Positions 7,701-17,933 of a stretch of DNA of 24,243 bases are shown one piece after another (positions within the stretch are counted from its first letter, which is position 1; every line of letters begins with the position of its first letter). Below the pieces are notes generated by a model. It made no database searches and was not told the DNA's origin. It saw only the letters and a list, made by a program, of their open reading frames with translations. The position numbers and the translations under genes are program-made. This DNA comes from Sphaeroforma arctica JP610 (lineage: Eukaryota > Opisthokonta > Ichthyosporea > Ichthyophonida): positions 76,565 to 100,807 of the forward strand of contig NW_014040447.1 of the NCBI RefSeq assembly GCF_001186125.1, read 5' to 3'.

Positions 7701-10681
7701 CGAGACGACGGCACTTTCCTGAGGCCACCAGACACACCCGTATCACGAATGGGGTTGTTCTTGCCCTTTCTGATTTTCTTGAGGGAGTTCGAGATGGCTT
7801 TTGAGACAGCGTTTTGCGTTTCAAGCGCCCTCAAGCGTGTAGGTGTTTTCAGAAGTCCCGAGCTCTCACGCATCTCCGCAGCCGGCAGAGGTACAATCCC
7901 CTCGAGTGCAGCTCTCACTGTGCTTTTGGCGGACTCTACAGTGACACCACTGGCTGGTTCCTGCAATGCTGTCTCGAGACTCTTTGGTACAGTGTCGTTT
8001 ACCACCACAGACGCTTCGGTTACAAGCACCACACGTGCATTCTCATCCTTTGATAGTACTTCCCGCGGCAGATTGTCGTTCATAGGCACACGTTCACCAT
8101 CGGAAACTGCCCGTGTGTCAGTAGGAATTAATTTTGAACCTCCCAGTGTGGCGATTTGCGGGGTCACTCCCACAATTTCAACACACTCCGTAGCCAAATT
8201 CAGTTTCTCGCCTGCCATTGCTGTCTGTGTGACGGTAGTATTTGGCCCTGAGCCTCCGATTGCGTTGACTTGAGGTGATACACCCACAGAATCAGCACAC
8301 CCCGTGCCCTTGGACTGTTTCTCCTCCGCAGACGCTACCGACGATCCCCTGTTAACCGGGTATTCCTTTTGCACAATGTTCGGTCCTTCCAGGGCTATCG
8401 CATGTGAGTTCGACGCCACACTTGAGTTTCGAGACGCGCTCTCGACAGCGGTACCCCAATCAAGTACAGACTTCCTACTACTACTACTACCAATTTCAGT
8501 GCATGGGAAGTGCCTGCTGTTCGAGGTGTCAACATCTGATGCAGTCGCCAATGAACCACCATTGCCAGTATATGCATCTGAAGACACACTAGAGCATTGA
8601 GGAGACTCTCCATCGTCTGTGCTGACCCCTTCAACAGCACCCTCAGCCACAGTGTTCCGCGATATGTCCACTAGCCGGTGCATACTACTATCGTCCTGGT
8701 GTATGCTACTGTTGCCATCTTTTCCTATGGCTTCAACTTTGCGGTGCGTATTTTCCGATACTCTGGGCACCTTGCCATCCATCTCATAGACATAAGAGAC
8801 AGAACCATTCGCTGCCTCTGTACTAAGAGGCATACTGTCCGAGCAACCCTCCCCCGTTCTCTCAGAATCACTCTGTATCCTAGCAACGAGGGTTCCAGGT
8901 TTCAGGGGTCTAGGGGTTAAGTCTGCGGTAATATGAACACTTCCTGATTGAATATCCTCAGGTTCTTGCGCACCTTTTTGGATTCCTCCAAGACCCCTCG
9001 CAGCCACATTGGTAACTCTGCGTTTAGTACAGAAGATGGCTAGAGGCATATCTTCATCTTCCTCTGCCTCAGTATCAGACGTGTCCGTAGAGTCCAGACC
9101 TTCAACGTTCTCCACATGATCTGTGGCATTTTTAGTAATATCCGTAGCATTCGTAACAATATCTGTGACTTTCTTATCAACATTTGTGACATCCTTAGCA
9201 TTATCTGTTGCATTATTAGCAAGGTCTATCGCATTATTCGCACTACCTTGTTGGGTCTCAGGTACATAATCATGGTCCTCCACCTCCTTCCCGATATCAC
9301 ACGTGTCAAGAGAGCCCCGACCTGCAATGCCCGTCGCGATCTCTGTAGCATTCTTAGGTACACAACCATCGTCATTTACCTCTATCACCGCCTTCTTCAC
9401 AGCACCCGACGCAGCCAGCGCACTCTGAACCTTACTGCTACGCACATTCCCTGTCTCATCACAAGCGACTGACAGGTCCGCTACACTCCCGTTTACATGA
9501 TCATTTTCTTCCGTTCTTGCCACGTCGTGTATCGTACTAGAGTCTGTCAGAACAATACCACTCTTCGCCATAATCGTGGTATTTTGAGCGTCATTTCCGT
9601 CAGTGTTGGACGTATCATCTTTTCCTCCGTCTTCTGATTCCACGCAATCGAGCCGATCGCGTGGAACAGAGTTCCCAACAGTTCCGCACTCAACAATACC
9701 TGTACAACTAGTTTCATCCTTATACAAAACACTGCTAACATCTTTGACTGTATCACTAATCACCAGTTTATCTGAGCCAAGAATTGGATTGGACTGTTCT
9801 ACTTCAGATGCACGGCTTGTAGCTTGGCCAATGCGACTCTCATTAACAATAGTGACATCCACCTGTTCGGTTTTAACCGTTGGGTGGCTATCAACTATAC
9901 CCTCCGAGTTGATCACCTTCGTCATCGCATTCTTGACTGACTCCGAACCACACGTCAACACACTACGCAGATACTCTCGTACGGCCACACACCTTACCTC
10001 TACACCAACCTCACAAGGGCTATCTAGCCCACCGACTTCGACTTTATCACCACTCCAACTGTCAAGCACACGCGCAGAGCGCATACTGATATCATTTGGC
10101 CTCTGCATAGCCCCAGCACGCCAATCACTAGCCCCATTCTCCTGAGTATCAAGCACGGGCATACCTTCCCTATCTAGCCCTCGCAATACACGAGAGAGCG
10201 CTTTGCAAACGGTTATAGCTGCCTCCTTTCGGTCGGTAACCAAGCTGTGCATAGTCTTCTGGGCATGCTCGCTGATACCAACCTCTGTGCTTGGCATCGG
10301 CGGCCGAGGCATACGGGTAGCAGTGAAGTCTGCGATGGTACCCGCCGGTTTGTCAATAGGTGCTACCTGCGCGAACGAATCCTCAGATGCGCACGCATGT
10401 GGTTGTCTTACGACTTCCGATGCGCGCGTGTATGTATGTGCATGTGTAAGTGCAGAAGAATGTGTGTTCCCGTTCATTGCACCACCTCGAGCGCTTCCCA
10501 AGCCCATGACTTCGAGTACTGTCTCTGAGTGTGGTCCGGTAGGAGGGAAGAGTATTGGGATAATTCTGAAGTAGGCTGGCAACGCTGCTTGTGCTGTTGA
10601 GGATGATTCCGATGAGTTGTCTGTAGCAACCCCTCTCCGTGAAAGCCGGTAGGATGTTAGAAATAGATCGACTACGGCATT
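4709..10681 (-). CDS. RIF1: RIF1 exon 10 (giant disordered exon with PP1-docking-like motifs)
   Basis: 5973 nt, residues 1253-3242, TGA at 4711-4709. It opens with [14 protein letters not shown], a last helix, and then is Ser/Thr/Asp/Glu-rich with almost no aromatic residues, as in the disordered middle of animal RIF1. Features: NATD-type tandem repeats (plus-strand 9115-9250) followed by an acidic patch ([15 protein letters not shown]); an imperfect duplication of about 39 residues (8080-8310); GLLK at 7858-7847 and KDVQF at 7663-7649, resembling SILK and RVxF PP1 sites; an EDS-x repeat (5860-5980); coding CA repeats giving [14 protein letters not shown] and similar; twin LKIEQP / LKIAQP; a SIM-like DEVIYL; and SSLR then RSLRF near the C-terminus. 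The real coding end may be the GTGTGT donor at 4729 rather than the TGA. Confidence 0.75.
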   Translation of the reverse strand, partial: NAVVDLFLTSYRLSRRGVATDNSSESSSTAQAALPAYFRIIPILFPPTGPHSETVLEVMGLGSARGGAMNGNTHSSALTHAHTYTRASEVVRQPHACASEDSFAQVAPIDKPAGTIADFTATRMPRPPMPSTEVGISEHAQKTMHSLVTDRKEAAITVCKALSRVLRGLDREGMPVLDTQENGASDWRAGAMQRPNDISMRSARVLDSWSGDKVEVGGLDSPCEVGVEVRCVAVREYLRSVLTCGSESVKNAMTKVINSEGIVDSHPTVKTEQVDVTIVNESRIGQATSRASEVEQSNPILGSDKLVISDTVKDVSSVLYKDETSCTGIVECGTVGNSVPRDRLDCVESEDGGKDDTSNTDGNDAQNTTIMAKSGIVLTDSSTIHDVARTEENDHVNGSVADLSVACDETGNVRSSKVQSALAASGAVKKAVIEVNDDGCVPKNATEIATGIAGRGSLDTCDIGKEVEDHDYVPETQQGSANNAIDLANNATDNAKDVTNVDKKVTDIVTNATDITKNATDHVENVEGLDSTDTSDTEAEEDEDMPLAIFCTKRRVTNVAARGLGGIQKGAQEPEDIQSGSVHITADLTPRPLKPGTLVARIQSDSERTGEGCSDSMPLSTEAANGSVSYVYEMDGKVPRVSENTHRKVEAIGKDGNSSIHQDDSSMHRLVDISRNTVAEGAVEGVSTDDGESPQCSSVSSDAYTGNGGSLATASDVDTSNSRHFPCTEIGSSSSRKSVLDWGTAVESASRNSSVASNSHAIALEGPNIVQKEYPVNRGSSVASAEEKQSKGTGCADSVGVSPQVNAIGGSGPNTTVTQTAMAGEKLNLATECVEIVGVTPQIATLGGSKLIPTDTRAVSDGERVPMNDNLPREVLSKDENARVVLVTEASVVVNDTVPKSLETALQEPASGVTVESAKSTVRAALEGIVPLPAAEMRESSGLLKTPTRLRALETQNAVSKAISNSLKKIRKGKNNPIRDTGVSGGLRKVPSSRARTMCTAAANTRKDVQFSASVTQTNAAKRPTASVLDLEGADNLSIDMSKPLSIVVPEHKDVADDESKVVSTTAGSASSGGCVSESIFGSNEVATVTVRASVDQDMTSTGELGRCEGKVQADNKYALSDYAEVSPDICDTTAESRPTTVHPCRETDASATWHSVGVCHMVANKCSVSELSDKGCRAGSDLDESARTAASYDLDRDLPTGQKGLQATDKYTDGSLQCGLAAGERVANTPKGIVSATVDVSTSASCERVGAPVTIDAVGVGGDLPEGRAAAMSSADDNRGDTVPTDAEIDEAPMRMADSYSADGVVEVATRRVLQDSPVVDNVCVTIPGDRTGALARGSTDIPGVSSHGEIVNTHAVDEKKDSLATTCVSTPCETADVHTHDVDQDTGLVGGAEPDQGSTSCLSAAESVSTAVSSAVQVSWIVGMSVFMEKTEKRTDVVDCESASEDIFKQTADGDCDKDELHWMSKDDATSQKGSTLSDLTNNANASASTNSDSTEIATPPQHASVPKFQHTAVDVVAVPLLEETELSVTPTHGHTSGVLMQSSVGLVVAGFATCQVADAAARTYEDSRPSNTHTAKDSSTLTLATGEDSKTAVFASEDSGTLSSNTQVRVSTPIGVGDPQVHTDVQTHTLSSAHTLTSSHAQTHTPSHEQIHAHARASTPVVPESLLVQCVQPRARFPAWTGLREAPHGFLGQQPAERTNGLDNLGTQVCTQRRTYVNITPQTLPGSETESGYLSSSTPAHADPHPHPRARPYTPYIQPYKPKHAQTMANLKHTCPSPSDTPRRGAIGPKHTLTENFRCTPSHANTKGTEEVAVEETPDETPMQPRNLAIAICRTEEGLGADADVAMLKIEQPVLKIAQPSTSHDANEVRTVCDEVIYLGTKNRASSGVETAGACPDTQSTHSTDMKTQQASSTATTRHNPQTQTHSLTLSHTHARSRFEPCAPSSTPSASSLRSVGMSAVSTPSRSLRFDLTANILHEFEVCLHTA

Positions 10682-13391
10682 CTTTAGTTCCTGTTAGTAT
10701 AAAACCCCATAAAGAGAAAGTATAGTTTAGTGGAATGATGAATAGTGTAAATGTAGTGAGGTTTTGGTGCATTTCTTCAGAGGTTTAAAGTGTACGGATT
10801 TAGAGAAGCTACCGTTGTTGAGGTGTGTATGAGGTGACAGTACAGGTGGGGCGTGTACTGTGCGAATAGGTCGGTAAAGTTCATAATCTGATGTAGGTAT
10901 TCCACAGTTGAGTACACTTGGAGAAAATTATCCGTCCTATGAATACATCGGATGCCTGTAGTCTACAACTTATATAAAAAAATTGCGTTTCAATTACACT
11001 TTGACAGTATATAATATTTATTATACATAAAACATAGAGAAAAGACATATACCTGCAGTTCAAACGAGAAGCCTCTTTGGTGAAGGCAGACAGCCAGATC
11101 CGTACCGCAATCAACCAGTCGGCGTACTAATCTGGGACTAGAGCGAGCATTCCGCGCGGCCCAGCGGACACTAAGCAAAATCGGACCCAGAAACAATGCT
11201 GCACAATATAAGTGTCCATCAGGACAAGATACATATGATATCAGTACAATATAGAATTATATCCAAACAATGTGGATTGTAACATTTTAGAAAAGATTAC
11301 GGGGAAAAGTAATAGTGTAATATAAACAGGTATTGGAATAAATTAGATTATTTTATCATTGTAAAGCAATGTGAATTGTAACAATTTAGTAGAGAATACC
11401 AGGCATGATACTAGTACGATATGAACAGGCAATATAGTATGTTCAAATAGATTTTTTTTAAACCCTTGTGGATTGTGAGATTTCAGAAGATAATATGGGA
11501 GGAACGATATTGCACAAGACCGGATGTCTACTACGACATGGAATACGAATACACCACAGACTTGTACATACAGACAGGTATTTGTATTGAATTGAAAGTG
11601 GGAATTTGAGACGTATCAAAAGTGATTGTGGGAGTTGGGGGGTGGTGACTATCCTGGCCACATCTCTAAAAATCAAGACATCCCATATCTATGAGATATT
11701 CACGTGCTAAATCGATTAGGTATACACAGACCTGGGTCTACGAGGCTCCAAGAAGTACATGGTCTTCGACAATATGAGAATAAACATTAGTACAACGAAC
11801 CGATACACAAACGGAATCAGCACCGTGATACCATAAATACTGTGAACCAAGCAGCTACACACCAACCAAGAAAGGGATATGTTCCAAGACGGACCACTAG
11901 TGAACTCCACACCATAAAACATACCCAAAGATCGCTTGTCCAAAGCACACCCGGTCACACTGATGACATCCTGCCACAGACGGCACACCTCTTCGCACAC
12001 GTCCACCGACATGGAGGCTAGGCGCAGCAAACCCTCAGTCACAGGCAGCAGTGTGATGAGTACCTGTAAAGCATCTTTACGTGCTCGGAGCGAGCCCTTA
12101 TCTACTTCTTCAGCACTAGTAGCCCGTTCTTGTTTGGTATTATCCGCACGCACACGCCCAGCAGTGGTCGTGGTATGTCGCGCGCGCGCGCGCGCGTGTG
12201 TGCGTGCACCCACGGAGCCATGTGCATGTGTGTATGTTGTTCCGATATCATCAAACGACTCCTCAGGCTCATTACAAGCAGTAGGCTGTGTGTTGTACCT
12301 ATTATAAGCTCCTGCCGCAGTCGGTTCATCTACCGCCGAGTTACACGTGTGTAGCACCGGACGCAGCACTGCAATGCACAGTGTCACTGTGCGTATGATG
12401 CGTATGCCTGCGGCTACGGCCTCAGGAGAGATAAAGGATATATGCGTTTTCTTTGGAGGATCCTCCTGTAGAATTGGTAGAATTGAGCGAATTATGTCAG
12501 TTTTGTGCATAACAGGTGTCGACAAGCAAAGTACAACCACGATACAACTTGTAGTTCACACCACGCACACCTCGATACGGATAGCGAATGCTGCTCTCTA
12601 CCCACTCAAGCGATACAATGTAGTCTAGACCCAATGCCATACTATCGTTCACAAACTATTGCTACAACCTTGGATATCTCCTTATACAATACGTCTAAGG
12701 GACTAAATCACAATGAAATTGAACAGAATATACTTCTAAAAAAAACCGACATATGCAAAATCGTACCCCCCGAGTGTCTTCTTCGCTTATGTTTCTCACC
12801 TGATTCTGTGCCTCCGTCGATTGACATATGCAGTCACCACCTACCAAGCCAGGGAACCTCAGAGAGCACACACAAGCAGGCCGAACCTCGGACTTAACCG
12901 TCACCGGTACACGGGTGGCTATACCCGCGCCGTCTGCCATTGGGCGCTTCCGAGGGATTGTATCGGCTGTAGATAAGTATACAAGTTTGCCAGATTTAGA
13001 TGAGTGTATCGATTGTGGTGTAGAAAGGAACTGGATATGTGTGTCGCATTTGGACGGATGTCGCGTCTTGTTCACATAAACAGGAGAATCGTTCATAGTT
13101 GCAAATAAGGACAGAGTACATATGCCACGTTTGAATACATGCAGCGGTTGTAGCTGCATAAATGAACAATGTACAATTGCAACAATCCCATGGATACAGC
13201 GTTTGTGGTTGTAAAAATACAAGTACGCCACATTTATATAGTGCACAAACAACATCTGGATAAGCGCAGCGTTTGGGTAAGGCATTGGTTGAGTGTCTGT
13301 GAGGTATCTGTGAAGACAGTTTTTCCAAAACCCTAAACCCTAAAAATTAAGGGGTGATAGGGAGGCAAATAAGTCACTTGTGCACACACTG

Positions 13392-13423
<32 letters not shown>

Positions 13424-13565
13424 TATATTATATATATATATATATATATGTATTTATTACAGATTGCAACGATATCTACATCTACATCTAAATCTACATA
13501 CTTATATATCTATTTATCAATCTAACATATTACACACCCACCCACCCACATATATATATACATAC

Positions 13566-13596
<31 letters not shown>

Positions 13597-16500
13597 ATAA
13601 TACAAAAATATAATAATACGAAAATGAAATATAAAAATTTAATAATATAATAATATATTAATTTACCATAAAATATATCAATGTTATATTAGAGCTACAT
13701 ACCTTGGATCTTCGGTTTGATAGTTCGACCATCGTCCTTCACATCCTCGGCTTCTGGACTCTTCGAACTTGCTTTGTAGATGTACTGTCCCACTGCCGTG
13801 TCCAGCAGAACGCGCAAATGACCCTGTACAAGTACCAAGAAGTAGTTTGAAATATGCTTAGATCTTTTTCTATCTGATACACTGTTCGACCTCACCGCAT
13901 ATAGCGATGTATATGGAATTTACATAATAGAAATATGCATGGAAGAATGCATCTGTTTTTGCATGACACCTCAGATAGCTAGATACCGATATATACCAAT
14001 GTTAAATTCCGAGTTCAATTGACAGAAGAATATGCTCAGGGTCATGCATAGCAGGAGACCAGCTGTAGATAATGCAGTCGGTGATATCATGCTATACAGA
14101 TACAAAGTATCGTACACACGTGTACACGGCAACAAACAAACAAAGGTGTATACAAAAAGATAAGCACAAACACACAGCGAACTCTACACCAACATCCTCT
14201 AGCGCACATGTGTGCACGGAGCGTCGCTGGGAACACACACACAAGAAAGCTGCAAACAAGTTCGAACCAAGCCCACGAATACACAGCAAAGGGACTAACC
14301 ATCACACCCCAATACTCAATCCACCTGTACTCACCACTGAGGAAGTGATGCGTTTGACTGTGGTAGACGGCATGCCCCAGCACACACACACGTGTGGGCG
14401 TGTGTGTGCAGCGGCTGCAGCTGCCACATCCTTCGCCTGTCTCACCCCTTTGCCTACTACAGGGCCATGTAAAGCACGGAGGTGGTGCTGTAGTAGCTCG
14501 TTAACACTACACAGTGGCTGATCCACACTGCTTAGTACGTGTGGACCTCCAATATCACTGGAGTGTATGCTAGGCTTTGTATCATCTGGTACGTGCGCAT
14601 ATGCAGGTTTCATCAGTGGTGTGGGCCTGAGTGTATGTGAACTCATTGTACTGAGTGCATGTGAGGTCACTGTGTTGTGTGTATTTGGATTCGCTGTACC
14701 GAGGGTATCGTTTGACTGAGACGGGCGAGGTGGCGGCTTTGATTGTGATACTATAGCAGCAGGAGCTGTGAATAGAGGTGCACTGGTACATCGTTTAGGA
14801 TCAGATGTGACATCTACCTGTGACTTTGACTGGGCTTGCCGATGAGACTTGGACTGAGATACAGGCGCACTACTACATTGTTTGAGATTCGTTGCGATAT
14901 ATGACTTCGTCTTTGACAGGGTGTACCGGTGTGGCTTTGACAGAGACAGAGGTGCGCTAATACACCGCCTAGGTGGACTCATTGAACTGTGTATGGTGTT
15001 TGACTGCCTCCCGGATTGCCCACTTTTGCGCCTGAGCGCCCTTGGGTCGGGGTTTGTATTGGTTGCCGAGGCGATGGATTGATCAGCATTTGTATCTGTG
15101 GGGCTGTTATCGTTTTTGTCGCCGATGCTGAAGAGAGGAATATCTGTAGAGTGATTTAGAATACAGCGTTTAACGATTGCAATGAATGACAATTCATAGA
15201 AGAGTACCGTAAAGTATTGCATAAGCCCAGGTTTGAAGTATTGTATTGATTGTCGAAGTCATACGTGCCACGGTGATTGTACATGATGGGATTCTAGTAC
15301 AATGTGATTCGCTTCACAACTTAAAAATGTTCATTCATGAGGATTTCAGACTTGTAAATCAGCTATACACGGTTATACATTCACAAATATATACCCAAAA
15401 TTACTGATTAATGAGTGTATGAGTCTGGACAGAATGGTCGTGAGGAAAAGAAACAACATATGCACAAACGTGCCACAGATGAAAGTGTATATACCATCAA
15501 ACTAAGAATTAATTGATAATTGGAGGCTTGCAAACAGTTCGAATACACTACTCATATATATATATATATTTACTACTTACCATTCTCCACACCAGCCCGG
15601 AGTCCGGGCAAACCAGCCTTCTTCCTGCGCTTTCGTCGGTGCGTTCTCCGGCACTCTCTGCGCCCACTCAGCGCCGCCCCGTGCGGGGTTTGATCGTTTC
15701 GGTACACAATCTGTGTATTGAACTCATCGTCTAAACCCTCAGCTACAGTAGGTTCGCTTCGGCCTATAATGCTTTTGATGAACTCATCTTCTGAAGCCTC
15801 CACAACCACAGCGGTCTGCTCTATATGCACACCCGCATCAGCTCTTGGGGCTTGGTCTGTGTCTGTGTCGGTATCTGTGGCAGATTCTCCATTGTACATA
15901 GCCGTTTTAGGCTTAGAACCACCCACTCCACTTGTACTAGGGTTTCGGGTTCTACATGGCGGTCTGAACTCCTTGTCCAAAGCACTAGACATTTTATCAG
16001 CCGTTTCACGTGCAGTGTTCTGATGCTTGCTCGTACTGGGGGGTAGCCCACTCCTCTGTCGCCGCCTCTTTCCTGGTACTTTGTTCCTGCGGGTTGATGC
16101 GCTTACTTGTTGGTCACCCACACCTTCACCGTGCCGGTCAAGTTTAATGCCCACGTGTTTGCCACCCACTATACCATAATCACGGACATCTTCTCCAGTT
16201 GGCTTAGCAACATCCTCTCCTATTTCCATTTTCTCTATATAAGTACCGTCAGTGCCTGCCAAATTGCGTGCAAAGAACTCAAGCAGCACCTTCTCGCGCT
16301 CCGTGGCTGGCACTTTCTGCGCATACCTGCCATCATGGCTCGGGTCGAACAACAACCAATGCTTCTCACTGCTGCCTTTCGCCACATGCTTCACATCCTT
16401 TGTCACATCGTAAGTCGTGCCTTTGCACACACATTCGAGCTTATCCCCTGTGATACAAACCCCTTGACCTTGCGCCATTCCCGAGTTACTGCACATCTGA

Positions 16501-17591
16501 ATGTTCGCATGTGAGGCCACCTTTTTATGTGTGTGAGAGCCGTTAGTACTGACGTGTCTTGTGCTACTGTCAGTCTGTGCCGAGGGGTACTGTTGCCCAG
16601 GTGCTCCCATCAGTAAGGCCTTACACCGCGACGGTACATCTCGGGTGAAGAACAAACTGTGCGCCGCATTCTGAACGGACACATCCTTATGGAATAGACC
16701 CGACATTGCATACCCCATCCAACAGATACATTTACACTTACAAAGCACTTTGCTATCCGATACACGTGCTTGCTTCGGTTGGACACCCACCAGGAGGGGG
16801 TCTGGAGAAGGCATTCTAGATGATGCGTGCCTCTGAGAATGTGCCCTCATGGACTTTGTGTGAACGCGCGTGTCTAGATCAGTTGTGAGTGATTGTACAC
16901 TAATAAGGGGCGATAGCTTCCGGAGCTTCTGCGGTGTGCCATCGACCGTTGCCGGTTCATGCGCACTTGCACATCTTTTCAAACTCCCGCCTTTACGCAC
17001 TCTCTGTATCGAATTCCTCTTTAATTGATCATCCCCGTCAACGGTATTCGCAACACACTGTCCGGGTGGATGGCCCAGCATTTGTAGAGGGGCTGCAAGA
17101 ATGACCGTCTTGGTGGCATGCAGTATATCCCGCAATATATCGGGATGGTCGGAACAGCTGCTGTACACGCGATTGAAACAGCATAATATGTTGCTGCCTT
17201 CCGAAGTTATTGCGTCGGTAGGAAGGCGCTGTGTGTATCAGAAGTCAAAGTGAAACACACGATTCAATTAAATCACCAAATTGAACCACAGGTGATGTAT
17301 CCGTAACCCGTATGGAATCATGTGCTATAGTGTGTGCGTACAAAATATAACAGAAAATTACCGGCATTGACTTTAAATCACACTACTACTACGAGACGAT
17401 TTCGTAAACATACCTGCACTTTCAGGCACCAAATCAACAGATGTAGCACCTCTTTGTCTGTTTCCCCATCGTCGACAATCTGAACTAATGCTCGCACAAT
17501 GCCGAGCGAGTGGAGTAAAGAGAGCTGTGCACACAGCGTTTCCTGCTTCACCAGCATTCCCAGCAATCGGAGGGCAGCCTGTAAAGGAAGG

Positions 17592-17631
<40 letters not shown>

Positions 17632-17693
17632 TTATATTCCAGTAATAGATGTTCGAGTATGTTTATATACTCAGGCACACAGGCACGCACACA

Positions 17694-17734
<41 letters not shown>

Positions 17735-17867
17735 TATTACACACATATATTATATATATATATATATATATTTAACGCTATCCTATCCTACGAGTGTCTA
17801 AGCTCGTAGCTAGATATATATACATATATATATATATATAAACATATATATACATAACTACATAAAT

Positions 17868-17933
<66 letters not shown>

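Noticed and set aside
4749-10574. Many plus-strand open frames of 60-313 codons antisense to RIF1 exon 10
   Set aside because: They are shadows of a long codon-biased exon. None has splice signals or protein-like composition of its own.
11716-11924. Read-through of RIF1 exon 8 into a hydrophobic tail with possible membrane helices
   Set aside because: The GTATGT donor at 11924 joins exon 9 in phase, while the read-through has no good donor (GTCTGT) and looks like translated intron.
14072-14521. Plus-strand 149-codon frame
   Set aside because: Runs antisense over exon 5 and through CA-like intron sequence; low complexity.
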